A DNA stretch of 64,000 bases from NCBI RefSeq assembly GCF_900128975.1, contig NZ_FQVC01000008.1, forward strand, positions 76,972 through 140,971. The letters are read 5' to 3'. Source of the stretch: Devosia limi DSM 17137 (GTDB lineage Bacteria > Pseudomonadota > Alphaproteobacteria > Rhizobiales > Devosiaceae). The notes under the pieces were generated by a model, which saw only the letters and a program-made list of their open reading frames with translations, was not told the DNA's origin and ran no database searches. Positions 27,365 through 34,790 of this stretch are shown in pieces; positions within the stretch are counted from its first letter, which is position 1, and every line of letters starts with the position of its first letter. A program made the translations under genes and the position numbers.

Positions 27365-30166
27365 TCAATTGACGCCGAGCCGGGTCATGAATTCCTCGGG
27401 AGACATCCCGCCCAGATCCACGGGCAGGGTGGTCTCTTCCTGCAAATCTGTTGGCGCCACGCTCAGCGTGTCGCGGATCATCTCGAAGACCACATCGAGC
27501 ATCATGTCCTGTCCGCGCATGTAGCAGAGCTGGCTGGTGCCAACTGTTCCGCAGCGGCCATTGGACTCCAGCCATTGGCGCGGATTGAGCTCGATGGTGT
27601 TGACCGTGCCGAAGCTCTCCCAGAAGAAGCTGGCCGTTGGCAGGCCGCTGCCTGCGCCGCCGGCCGTTTCGTAGAAATAGGGCTCGCTCATCGACCAGTC
27701 GTTCGGCAGCCTCAGCGAGATGCCGCTTTCTGCGTGACTGACGGGGCATCCGGGTGGCGTGTCTTTGCAGACAAAGGCGACATCGTCGCCAAGGCCCGTC
27801 TCCGAGGGGCCGGAATCGCGGCCTTGTGCCATCGGAATTTCAAAATCGTTGCGGCCTTTGGGGTCGATAGTGATGGTATCGGCGAGATAAATGCCGGCAT
27901 CGGAATTGACGCCCTCGACTTCATAGGTGCCACCGGCGGCCAGCTCCGTAACGAAGCTGGTCTCCAAATCGCTGCTGGCAAAAGCGACATTCAGTTCCTG
28001 CATATCGGTGCGGATGGCTGACCATTGCACACCTACATCCCCGATCTCGAATGGCGTCCGCAATCGGACCGGCACATTGGCGGCCGCCGCCGCCTCACCG
28101 GCCTGCATGGGCTGAGGCGCCGATGAGGTCATGTCGACGAAGTCCCCCGGCGCGGGGCCGTGTACCGCTTCGCGCATCTCGGCCAGGGATGGTGGCGTAT
28201 AACCACCGGGCCACATGACAACGCTGATGCCCATGGCGCCGGCGGACAGCGTTCCGGCATAGCCAATCTCATAGGGTGTGAGATAGAGCGTCATCGGCTC
28301 GAGGATCGGGTCGCCCACCGTAAAGGTCATGCGCAGTGCGCCGTTCTCGAAAGTGGTTGACGTGAACGTGCCCTCCCGGCCCGCCGCCTGCGGCCCGGCC
28401 AGCATGTCCTGTGCCGTCCAACTGCCGTCGATAGGTGCACCAGGAGAGGCCTGCTCCAGTGCCAGCGTCAGCAATCGGTCTGCACCCGCCTGCACTTGAT
28501 AGGGCGGCACGCCCAGCACCTGCCATGGGCCGTCCAGCGTCGGGACAATCGGATCCTCCTCGCTCATGACGGGGATGACAAAGTCATTGTCCTGACCGGG
28601 CAGGATCTCCACCACACCCTTGAACGTGTCCTTGGGCCCCCAGTTGGCGGTCACCTCATAGCGGCCGGGCTCGAAGACACCCTCGCCAATGATAGTCTTG
28701 CCCGAGGGCGCCCATGCTTCCGGGCTCATGTCAGGATCGAGCGGAATGGCCGACCATTCATGCGGCTCTTGCGGGTAGTCTGGCGGCAGGCGGAATGTCG
28801 CCGGCACCATGGGCAGGTCGTCCTGCCCGGGCGCGGCCTGGGTTGCCGCGGCGGCCTGCGCAGCAAGATCGGCCGTATTGATGCCATCGCGATCTTCATA
28901 GGGCACGCCAACGCCGAACGCGCGGGAGAACAGGATTTCTTGGCTGTTGCCCGAGATATAGCGGAGTTCGTAGAGGCCGGGTTCCTTCGGAGCGCGCAGT
29001 CGCATCGTCTGCGTCTTTCGGTTGCTGAAGGGGGCTCCCCAATCGCCCACATAGTCTGCAGGCGCGGCGGCTGGTCGGGCGATGACGATGCGTTGGCCGA
29101 CCTGATTAGGGCCGCGCCAGGTGAACTGGAACCTCTTGTCCGGTTCGACCGAACCGACGGCGTCGAAGCCGTTGGACGGCGGAACGACTTCAATTGGCTG
29201 GCGGGCGATGATGCCCTGGCCAGTCACGGCCAGGATCAAGTCATATTCGCCTGGCTCTGACGGTGCCGTTCTGGTGAACGGGTTATTGCCGGTCTCGCCA
29301 CCGCCCAGAACGCCATAGGAGGGGCTGACGTCCGGCGCTTCTTCGCCACGCCGCGTGAAACCGGCATAGTCGACATTCCGCGCCGACCCTTGAAAAGAAA
29401 TTCTGTAGTCATGGCCAGCTTCAGCCTTGGGACCCATATCGAAGAAGGCTTCGGCAACAGGTTCTGGCTCCGGCGCCGGCGCTGGCTCGACCTGCGCCAC
29501 CTGACGTAGCGCATCGGCCAGTTCCTGCCCCGTTTGCGGGGTGAGCAGCAGTCCACCCGTGGCATCGGCCACGCAGGCCATGACTTCGCCCTCTTCCCTG
29601 GTGAGGCCGAAGCCGACAACATGGGCGCGAATGGCAATGCCTTCATTGGCAAGCTGCGCGGCCAGCGCGCAGGGATCAGCCTCGCAGGTTTCGAGCCCGT
29701 CGGTCACCAGGATGATATCGGCCGATTCCGCAGTTGGCGGGATCATCGAGGCGGCCAGCGACAGCGCGTCCGTGATCGGCGTCATGCCGCGCGGATTGAG
29801 CCGGTTGAGGCTGGACGACAGGCCTGCGGGATCATTGATCCCGACATTGGCGACGACTTCGATATCCGAGCAATCCCCGCGCCGGTTATGGCCATAAGCG
29901 ATGACGCCGAGCGGAATGGAATTGTCGCGGCTGACGAAAAAATCGCCGATCACCTCGCGGGCGATTTCGACCTTGGAAATGCCGCCATCAAGCTGGCCCC
30001 ACATCGAGCCCGAGGCGTCGTAGATCAGGATCGAGGCGCTGTCCGCCTCCTGTGCAACCAACGGCATGGCCAATGTGGCTGCGGCGCTCACCAGCGCCGC
30101 GCGCCCAAATGTCTTCAATCGCCCCCGCATGCCGGACGTCCCTCCGATGATGTTATGAAAACTCAT
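27365..30166 (-). CDS. Large exported von Willebrand factor A domain protein
   Basis: A 933-residue protein starting MSFHNIIGG; a signal sequence ends around residue 39 (MPLVAQ). The vWA domain (about 43-225) has an intact MIDAS: Asp50, Ser52 and Ser54 (DASGS), Thr129 (GMTPITDAL) and Asp156 (LVTDGLET). An acidic Pro-rich linker (APAPEPEPVAE) leads to internal duplications. One beta-type domain occurs at about 245-327 and 338-419 (each with AP-x-EPG-x-Y-D/E-L). A second occurs at about 468-534 and 713-780 (each WSAI...G-x-Y-E-V...NDF-x-IP). The C-terminal 130 residues have four cysteines. The start overlaps the stop of the upstream 71-residue gene (ATGA). Resembles Ca-activated-channel-like vWA proteins only in the vWA part. 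Confidence 0.88.
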   Translation of the reverse strand: MSFHNIIGGTSGMRGRLKTFGRAALVSAAATLAMPLVAQEADSASILIYDASGSMWGQLDGGISKVEIAREVIGDFFVSRDNSIPLGVIAYGHNRRGDCSDIEVVANVGINDPAGLSSSLNRLNPRGMTPITDALSLAASMIPPTAESADIILVTDGLETCEADPCALAAQLANEGIAIRAHVVGFGLTREEGEVMACVADATGGLLLTPQTGQELADALRQVAQVEPAPAPEPEPVAEAFFDMGPKAEAGHDYRISFQGSARNVDYAGFTRRGEEAPDVSPSYGVLGGGETGNNPFTRTAPSEPGEYDLILAVTGQGIIARQPIEVVPPSNGFDAVGSVEPDKRFQFTWRGPNQVGQRIVIARPAAAPADYVGDWGAPFSNRKTQTMRLRAPKEPGLYELRYISGNSQEILFSRAFGVGVPYEDRDGINTADLAAQAAAATQAAPGQDDLPMVPATFRLPPDYPQEPHEWSAIPLDPDMSPEAWAPSGKTIIGEGVFEPGRYEVTANWGPKDTFKGVVEILPGQDNDFVIPVMSEEDPIVPTLDGPWQVLGVPPYQVQAGADRLLTLALEQASPGAPIDGSWTAQDMLAGPQAAGREGTFTSTTFENGALRMTFTVGDPILEPMTLYLTPYEIGYAGTLSAGAMGISVVMWPGGYTPPSLAEMREAVHGPAPGDFVDMTSSAPQPMQAGEAAAAANVPVRLRTPFEIGDVGVQWSAIRTDMQELNVAFASSDLETSFVTELAAGGTYEVEGVNSDAGIYLADTITIDPKGRNDFEIPMAQGRDSGPSETGLGDDVAFVCKDTPPGCPVSHAESGISLRLPNDWSMSEPYFYETAGGAGSGLPTASFFWESFGTVNTIELNPRQWLESNGRCGTVGTSQLCYMRGQDMMLDVVFEMIRDTLSVAPTDLQEETTLPVDLGGMSPEEFMTRLGVN

Positions 30167-30378
30167 GTCGTTGCCCCGCCCTGCATGGTTGAGCCACCAG
30201 TGCGCGGTGGGGCGGTCTGCTGCCATCCGGCGGCCTTGTCCTTGATCTTGGCGAATTGCTTGGACATGCCCGAAAGCTTGGCGTCCCATTCCGCATTGGG
30301 CTCCTGGCCCTCGATGGTGCGGAAATAGACATCCATCATGCAGGCGATTGCGAAGGGTTCGATCAGCGCGGCTTTCAC
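30163..30378 (-). CDS. Small protein (71 residues) embedded in the vWA operon
   Basis: The GTG start overlaps the stop of the membrane-protein gene (GTGA), and its stop overlaps the vWA start (ATGA). Such chained overlaps argue strongly that it is translated. It reads MKAALIEPFAIACMMDVYFR, then a charged region (EWDAKLSGMSKQFAKIKDKA) and a Gly-rich tail; no signal or membrane span is evident. No family recognised. Confidence 0.72.
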   Translation of the reverse strand: MKAALIEPFAIACMMDVYFRTIEGQEPNAEWDAKLSGMSKQFAKIKDKAAGWQQTAPPRTGGSTMQGGATT

Positions 30379-31148
30379 CGCAGGGCGAAGACGAGGCCGC
30401 CAGCCGACCAGGCGCCGGGGATAAAATAGACCAGCGCCGCCGCTGGTGCGAGCATGAGCAGGAACACCAGGAACGACAGGCCATAGACGATAAGCGTCAG
30501 CCAGGCCGCGTTTTTGAGCATGGTCTTGTAGTTCTGCCCATAGAGTACCAGCGCCGTGCGCGCCGAGCCCCAGGGATTGGTCGAGCCGGTGCGGATGGCA
30601 TAGGCGAGGATCACCTCGTCGATGAAGCCCACTGCGATATTGAGAAAAGCGCGTAGAATGCCGGTCATCTGTTGCAGGCCGGGAATAGGCAGGAAGGCGG
30701 CAATGCCTTGAATAAGCCCGGACACAGCGCGCAGCACGCCCTTGACCAGTTGATCTACCGCGAACAGGACGCTGGCCTCGCCGAAGCGCTGCCTGACCAC
30801 GGAGGTCGCGTGGGAGACTTGCGACTTGCCCTCGGGCGTCTGCCGCCCATCGAGCAGATCGACCAGCACGGCGATATGGCCGGCCTTGACGATGTAGAGG
30901 ATATATTCGCGCAGGAAATAGAGGACGCCGGCGGTGACCCCGAAGCCGATGGCGCCGCCCCAGAAGATCGAACCGGCCCGGAAGCCCTCATCCCCAAAGG
31001 CGCCGATGCCCCAGCCAATGCCGGCGCCCGTCCCGGTGACGATCACATAGGCCGCCGCAATGCTGAAATAGACGGCCACGCGCAACAGGACGAAGGGCAT
31101 GGTCTTGCCCATGAGCCCAAGCGAGCGGGAAATCGAAAAATCCCACAT
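30375..31148 (-). CDS. Multi-pass inner-membrane protein of the vWA operon
   Basis: A 257-residue protein with about six hydrophobic segments (about 18-40, 58-82, 135-160, 165-185, 210-232, 235-257). Gly-rich helices such as GTGAGIGWGIGAFG and a cytoplasmic loop DLLDGRQTPEGKSQVSHATS are seen. The start codon shares its T with the preceding gene's stop codon (TAATG) and the stop overlaps the following gene. I do not recognise a named family; it may anchor or export the vWA protein. Confidence 0.8.
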   Translation of the reverse strand: MWDFSISRSLGLMGKTMPFVLLRVAVYFSIAAAYVIVTGTGAGIGWGIGAFGDEGFRAGSIFWGGAIGFGVTAGVLYFLREYILYIVKAGHIAVLVDLLDGRQTPEGKSQVSHATSVVRQRFGEASVLFAVDQLVKGVLRAVSGLIQGIAAFLPIPGLQQMTGILRAFLNIAVGFIDEVILAYAIRTGSTNPWGSARTALVLYGQNYKTMLKNAAWLTLIVYGLSFLVFLLMLAPAAALVYFIPGAWSAGGLVFALR

Positions 31149-31396
31149 TATCGGGCCTGCCTGGGTTGAATGGTGATGATTGTGAACATCAGCTGCGTCT
31201 CCAGAGAAATCGGTCTGTCAATGGTCGAGACGGGGCACGGTGGTTGCGGCAAGCCTGCCGGTCCAATCGCCTGTGTGAAATAGTCCGGGTCGAGCTGGAC
31301 AAATCGGGGCGCTCCCACGAAGCGCTCAATTTCGGCTTCGAGATGTGCGGGCCCGTCCTCGGGGCATTCCACCGCCGTCGCGGGCAAGCTGGACAT
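31148..31396 (-). CDS. Hypothetical protein, probable first gene of the vWA operon
   Basis: Its stop TAA overlaps the start of the membrane-protein gene by one base, which suggests it is real and coupled. From the ATG at 31396 it has 82 residues (MSSLPATAVECPEDGPAHLE...); the frame is open 27 codons further to 31477, so the true start is uncertain. It contains EIERFVGAPRFVQLDPDYF and no membrane span. No family recognised. Confidence 0.5.
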   Translation of the reverse strand: MSSLPATAVECPEDGPAHLEAEIERFVGAPRFVQLDPDYFTQAIGPAGLPQPPCPVSTIDRPISLETQLMFTIITIQPRQAR

Positions 31397-31620
31397 GCTC
31401 ACAGCGCGTGCGACGCACGAAGATCTTACTAGGCAAGCACGCCGTTCAGACCGCGCCGGGAAGGTCAGGCATATCATGTCGCGCCCCGCTCATTTGGCGC
31501 TGCACACCAAGTTGCAACATATCCGGCCCCCCGGCTGTCGCTTTGCTGAGCAAATCAGCAAAAATCCTAGCGGCAATAGACATTTCCTGCACAAGCTGCG
31601 CAATCTATGGAAATCCATAG

Positions 31621-32355
31621 GTGGGATGGAACAACGTGACAATCGAGCCAGTCCTGGAGCGCATGGTTGAAGCGACAAGCAGCGCCATGGTCTGGGTCGC
31701 CATCCAGGACTATTTTGCGCAGCACGGCTTTGATCGTGTCATCTATGCCGATTTGCGCGGCAAGGTGCCTGTTATCCTCGACACCTATCCCAACGGCTTC
31801 GACCAATACTATGCCGATGTCTGCAATCCGCGGGACGATCCCTTCTTCCGCTATTGCTGCTCGACGCTCTCGCCGAAGCAAACCGGCGCCGACTACTTGC
31901 ACCATTACGACTATCTCAGCACCAGCGAGCGGCAAGTTATCCTGGCAGCACGGGAATCGGGGATGCGGTCAGGGTTTTCCTGCACATTTCACAAGTCAGA
32001 CCAACGGGGCATGGGCGGCTGGAATATCGGTTCCACCCTGTCACGATCCGAGGTGGAGGCCATACAAGCCGAGCACGGCGTCCATCTGCGTGTGGTGGCC
32101 CTTTATGCGCATGAGCGCATGCAGATGTTACGACCTCAGGATGGGGCAGCCTTGGGCCCGGCTCTGTCGGCGCGCGAGCGCGATTGCCTCGCCCACCTGG
32201 CCTCCGGTCTGCGAACGCAGCAGATTGCGGACCGGCTTGCCATCAAGCCCGTCACCGTGGAAATGCACATAAGAAATGCCCGTGAAAAGCTCGGGGCAAA
32301 TACCCGGGAGCAGGCCTTGGCAAAGGCCATCTCGCGGGGTCTCCTGACGCTTTAG
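31621..32355 (+). CDS. LuxR-family regulator with autoinducer-binding domain (solo)
   Basis: A 244-residue protein. The N-terminal domain (about 15-165) is of the acyl-homoserine-lactone-binding type: TYPNGFDQYYADVCNPRDDP keeps the Tyr and the Asp-Pro pair of the ligand pocket, but the invariant Trp is Phe (GFDQYY) and the second Trp position is not obvious. The C-terminal GerE helix-turn-helix (about 180-240) reads LSARERDCLAHLASGLRTQQ, then KPVTVEMHIRNAREKLGA. No luxI synthase is in the window. A GTG start at 31621 is used; GTG 31636 (MTIEPVLERM...) is an equal alternative. It diverges from the vWA operon and points toward the surface-protein genes. Confidence 0.87.
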   Translation: MGWNNVTIEPVLERMVEATSSAMVWVAIQDYFAQHGFDRVIYADLRGKVPVILDTYPNGFDQYYADVCNPRDDPFFRYCCSTLSPKQTGADYLHHYDYLSTSERQVILAARESGMRSGFSCTFHKSDQRGMGGWNIGSTLSRSEVEAIQAEHGVHLRVVALYAHERMQMLRPQDGAALGPALSARERDCLAHLASGLRTQQIADRLAIKPVTVEMHIRNAREKLGANTREQALAKAISRGLLTL

Positions 32356-32369
32356 TCGGAGCCGCAAAA

Positions 32370-32406
32370 CGTCTGCTTTCCGGGGACCGGCCGCTAAAAG
32401 CAGACG
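32370..32406. terminator. Probable bidirectional terminator between luxR and ialB genes
   Basis: A 10-bp perfect stem CGTCTGCTTT/AAAGCAGACG with a 17-base loop lies between the convergent luxR-type and ialB-type genes. A- and T-runs lie inside the stem ends on both strands. Confidence 0.55.
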
Positions 32407-32443
32407 GACTGCTCACAAGTCTTTGCCCCCCACGCGCCAGCTT

Positions 32444-32983
32444 CTATCCGTTCGCGAGTTGCCCGAGCCTGGCATAGGCCGCAGTGAAGCCCTTGAGGGA
32501 GACAGCCAGGCTTACGGGCTGGCCTGCGTCCATGGAGGAGGCATTGGCGGTCATTGTCGTCGCGGCCTCGAGGGCTGCGATGTCGGCTGCGCTGAACGAG
32601 AGCGGCAACAGGCAGCCGGCGGGCAGACAGGTGGCGAACCTGAGCGAAGCCAGGGGCGGATTGCTGTCGATGGTCAGCGTCGCGCCGGCCTCGAGTGCAA
32701 GGCCGAAGGGCAGGATCAGCACGCCCGTCGCGCCGCCATCTTTGCCCGGCTGCAGTTCAATGGCGAGAACCCGCTGCCCATTCTGCTGCGCCTGGACCTG
32801 GGACATGGCGCAGCTCCGGCCCGTTTCCACGGCAGCGCAGACCACCTGCCAATCCGCAAATGTCTCCTGCAGTGCGCTGGCGCCGCCCGGCAGCGATGAT
32901 GGTGGCGTCTCCTGCGCGCTTGTCGGCATGATGGCTGCCATGGCGAACAGGGCGGCGACGGTTGCAGTGCACAGATGGCCCAT
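32444..32983 (-). CDS. Invasion-associated locus B (IalB) family protein
   Basis: A 179-residue exported protein with a signal peptide ending about residue 23 (PTSAQ). Family motifs are clear: FADWQVVCA, CAMSQVQ, LPFGLALEAG and FATCLPAGCLLPL, with four cysteines in two CxxxxxxC-type pairs. IalB proteins are periplasmic or outer-membrane associated in Rhizobiales; their biochemical role is unknown and the Bartonella invasion phenotype should not be assumed here. GAGGCGC precedes the ATG. It lies downstream of the tps genes, 37 bp from the tpsB stop, and may be part of that operon. Confidence 0.87.
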   Translation of the reverse strand: MGHLCTATVAALFAMAAIMPTSAQETPPSSLPGGASALQETFADWQVVCAAVETGRSCAMSQVQAQQNGQRVLAIELQPGKDGGATGVLILPFGLALEAGATLTIDSNPPLASLRFATCLPAGCLLPLSFSAADIAALEAATTMTANASSMDAGQPVSLAVSLKGFTAAYARLGQLANG

Positions 32984-33020
32984 AAGGCGCCTCGCTTTGG
33001 GATAATGAACAGGTTGGGTG

Positions 33021-34790
33021 TCAGTAGCGCGCGGTCAGGCGAAATTTCACGTCGACAGCGCCCGCTTTCGTGCTGCCGGCATCGCTCAATGCCAGTGCCG
33101 CGGTGGCATTGACGCTGAGCATGTCGGCAATGGTGTAATCGAAGCCGATGCCGGTGCTGGCGAGCGCTTGCTGGGCGAAGCCAATATCCACAAAGGCAAA
33201 GGGCGACAGAACATCAGAACCTGTGGGCGAGCTTTGCGGCAGCCGCAATTCATTGCGCAGCACGATGCCGCTATCTGCCGTCACGTCCCCCAGGCCATAG
33301 CCCCGCACAGCGTCCAGCCCGCCCAGCGTCAGCCGTTCGGTGTCCGGCAGGGCCTGGCCGGCCAGTTGAACGACTACATCGTTCCTGAGTTTGAACCCGA
33401 TGCCCAATTCGGTCACCCGGCTCAGGCTGCCGCCGAAATAGGCATAGCTGGCGCTGGTCACGGCGCCGTTTGAATAGGCGCTCCAGGCGCTGCCATTATC
33501 GTGCGCCAGAATGCCACCGGGGCTTGCCATCACAAACAGGTCGACCCCGGTAGAGCCATGGTCATCCTTGAACTCATGCCTCCAGCCGAGGCCGAATTGC
33601 AGGATTTCGGCCTCTGCCGCCCCGAGGCCAATCTGCGCAAAATAGGTTTGTCGCCGCAGGTTGCGGTACTCGATGCCGGCATAGACCTCGCCACCATGCA
33701 CCCCCGGCAGGATGTTGGACAGGGCCGTGCGATAGTACAGCGGCACCTCGATGATGGTGTTGTCGAAGGTGAAGGCGGAGCTGGTCTGGCGCGTCGCGAT
33801 ATGGGCTGGGCTGAATTCCAGGGTGCTTCGACCGTCCAGGGGCAAAACCACGTTGGCGGCATGGCTCACATACCGCGCGCGGTGGGCGTCATAGCCATTG
33901 CCAAGATTGGGCAGCAGGCCCGCCAAGTCGGAAAACAGATCGGACGAACCGGTCAGCTGGTAAGTTGCAAAGGCGCCGTCGAGCATGGGCAGGGCAATGC
34001 CGGCACCGACAAAATAACGACTGTGCCCCGTTTCGGCGCTGCCGGTGTTGGAGTAACCGGCATAGACCTGCCAGGGTTTTGCTGCCGTGACAGCCAGCAC
34101 GAGATCGGATGTGCCTGTTTCCGAGCCCGGCGAGAATAGCCCTTCGACGCGCCGAAAGGGTGAGCGATTGAGCCAGGACAGATCTTCATTGACGCTGGCG
34201 GCGGGAATGCGCCCGTCGTCGTTCAGGCGAATCTGCGCCGCAAGGCGCCTTGCGGCCGGATCGTCGACGCCTCTGGCCGATACAGCACCGAAGCCGAACT
34301 CCTGCACCCGCAGGGTCAGAATGCCATTGGTGACCTCCTGTGGCGGAATGGTCACCGAAACGAAGGGATAACCGGCGCGCCGATAGACGCCGGCAATGGC
34401 AGCCTGCGCGTCGGCAATCAGCGCCATGGAGAGTGGCTGGCCGACCAATGGGCGCAGCACAGCCTCGAACTCCGGCCGCAGATTGCGCCCCGGTCCGATG
34501 TCGCCAACGATAATACCGCCGGTGCCGCTATTTCCGGGCTGTTCGCTGAGGCCGACCAGCTTGATGCCGGCGAGGTTTACGCCCAGCGGGCTTTCGTCGG
34601 CGCTGGTGCTGGCTTGCTCATCCTCCCTGACGGTCGGGGCGGCGACATTGGCCCGAACTGGAGGATTGCGCTCAACCGTTACCGTTTGCGCCTGCACTGA
34701 TGCTGTGCCGGCGCAAACGATGGAGGTCATAAGCGCAGTGTGTATGAGCGCGAGGAGCAGGTCGGGGCCCTGGAGATAACGAGCTTTCAT
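33021..34790 (-). CDS. Two-partner secretion outer-membrane transporter (TpsB, ShlB/FhaC/HecB family)
   Basis: A 589-residue Omp85-superfamily protein. It has a signal peptide (about 1-35), a low-complexity linker, POTRA domains (about 50-210: LVGQPLSMALIADAQAAIAG, then YPFVSVTIPPQEV) and a C-terminal 16-strand barrel. The barrel includes the ShlB-type GLDAVRGYGLGD region (the VRGY motif at the lid loop) and ends in RLTARY with a terminal aromatic residue. The ATG at 34790 follows an in-frame TTG; it overlaps the tpsA stop by one base (TGATG), so exoprotein and transporter are coupled. Confidence 0.93.
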   Translation of the reverse strand: MKARYLQGPDLLLALIHTALMTSIVCAGTASVQAQTVTVERNPPVRANVAAPTVREDEQASTSADESPLGVNLAGIKLVGLSEQPGNSGTGGIIVGDIGPGRNLRPEFEAVLRPLVGQPLSMALIADAQAAIAGVYRRAGYPFVSVTIPPQEVTNGILTLRVQEFGFGAVSARGVDDPAARRLAAQIRLNDDGRIPAASVNEDLSWLNRSPFRRVEGLFSPGSETGTSDLVLAVTAAKPWQVYAGYSNTGSAETGHSRYFVGAGIALPMLDGAFATYQLTGSSDLFSDLAGLLPNLGNGYDAHRARYVSHAANVVLPLDGRSTLEFSPAHIATRQTSSAFTFDNTIIEVPLYYRTALSNILPGVHGGEVYAGIEYRNLRRQTYFAQIGLGAAEAEILQFGLGWRHEFKDDHGSTGVDLFVMASPGGILAHDNGSAWSAYSNGAVTSASYAYFGGSLSRVTELGIGFKLRNDVVVQLAGQALPDTERLTLGGLDAVRGYGLGDVTADSGIVLRNELRLPQSSPTGSDVLSPFAFVDIGFAQQALASTGIGFDYTIADMLSVNATAALALSDAGSTKAGAVDVKFRLTARY

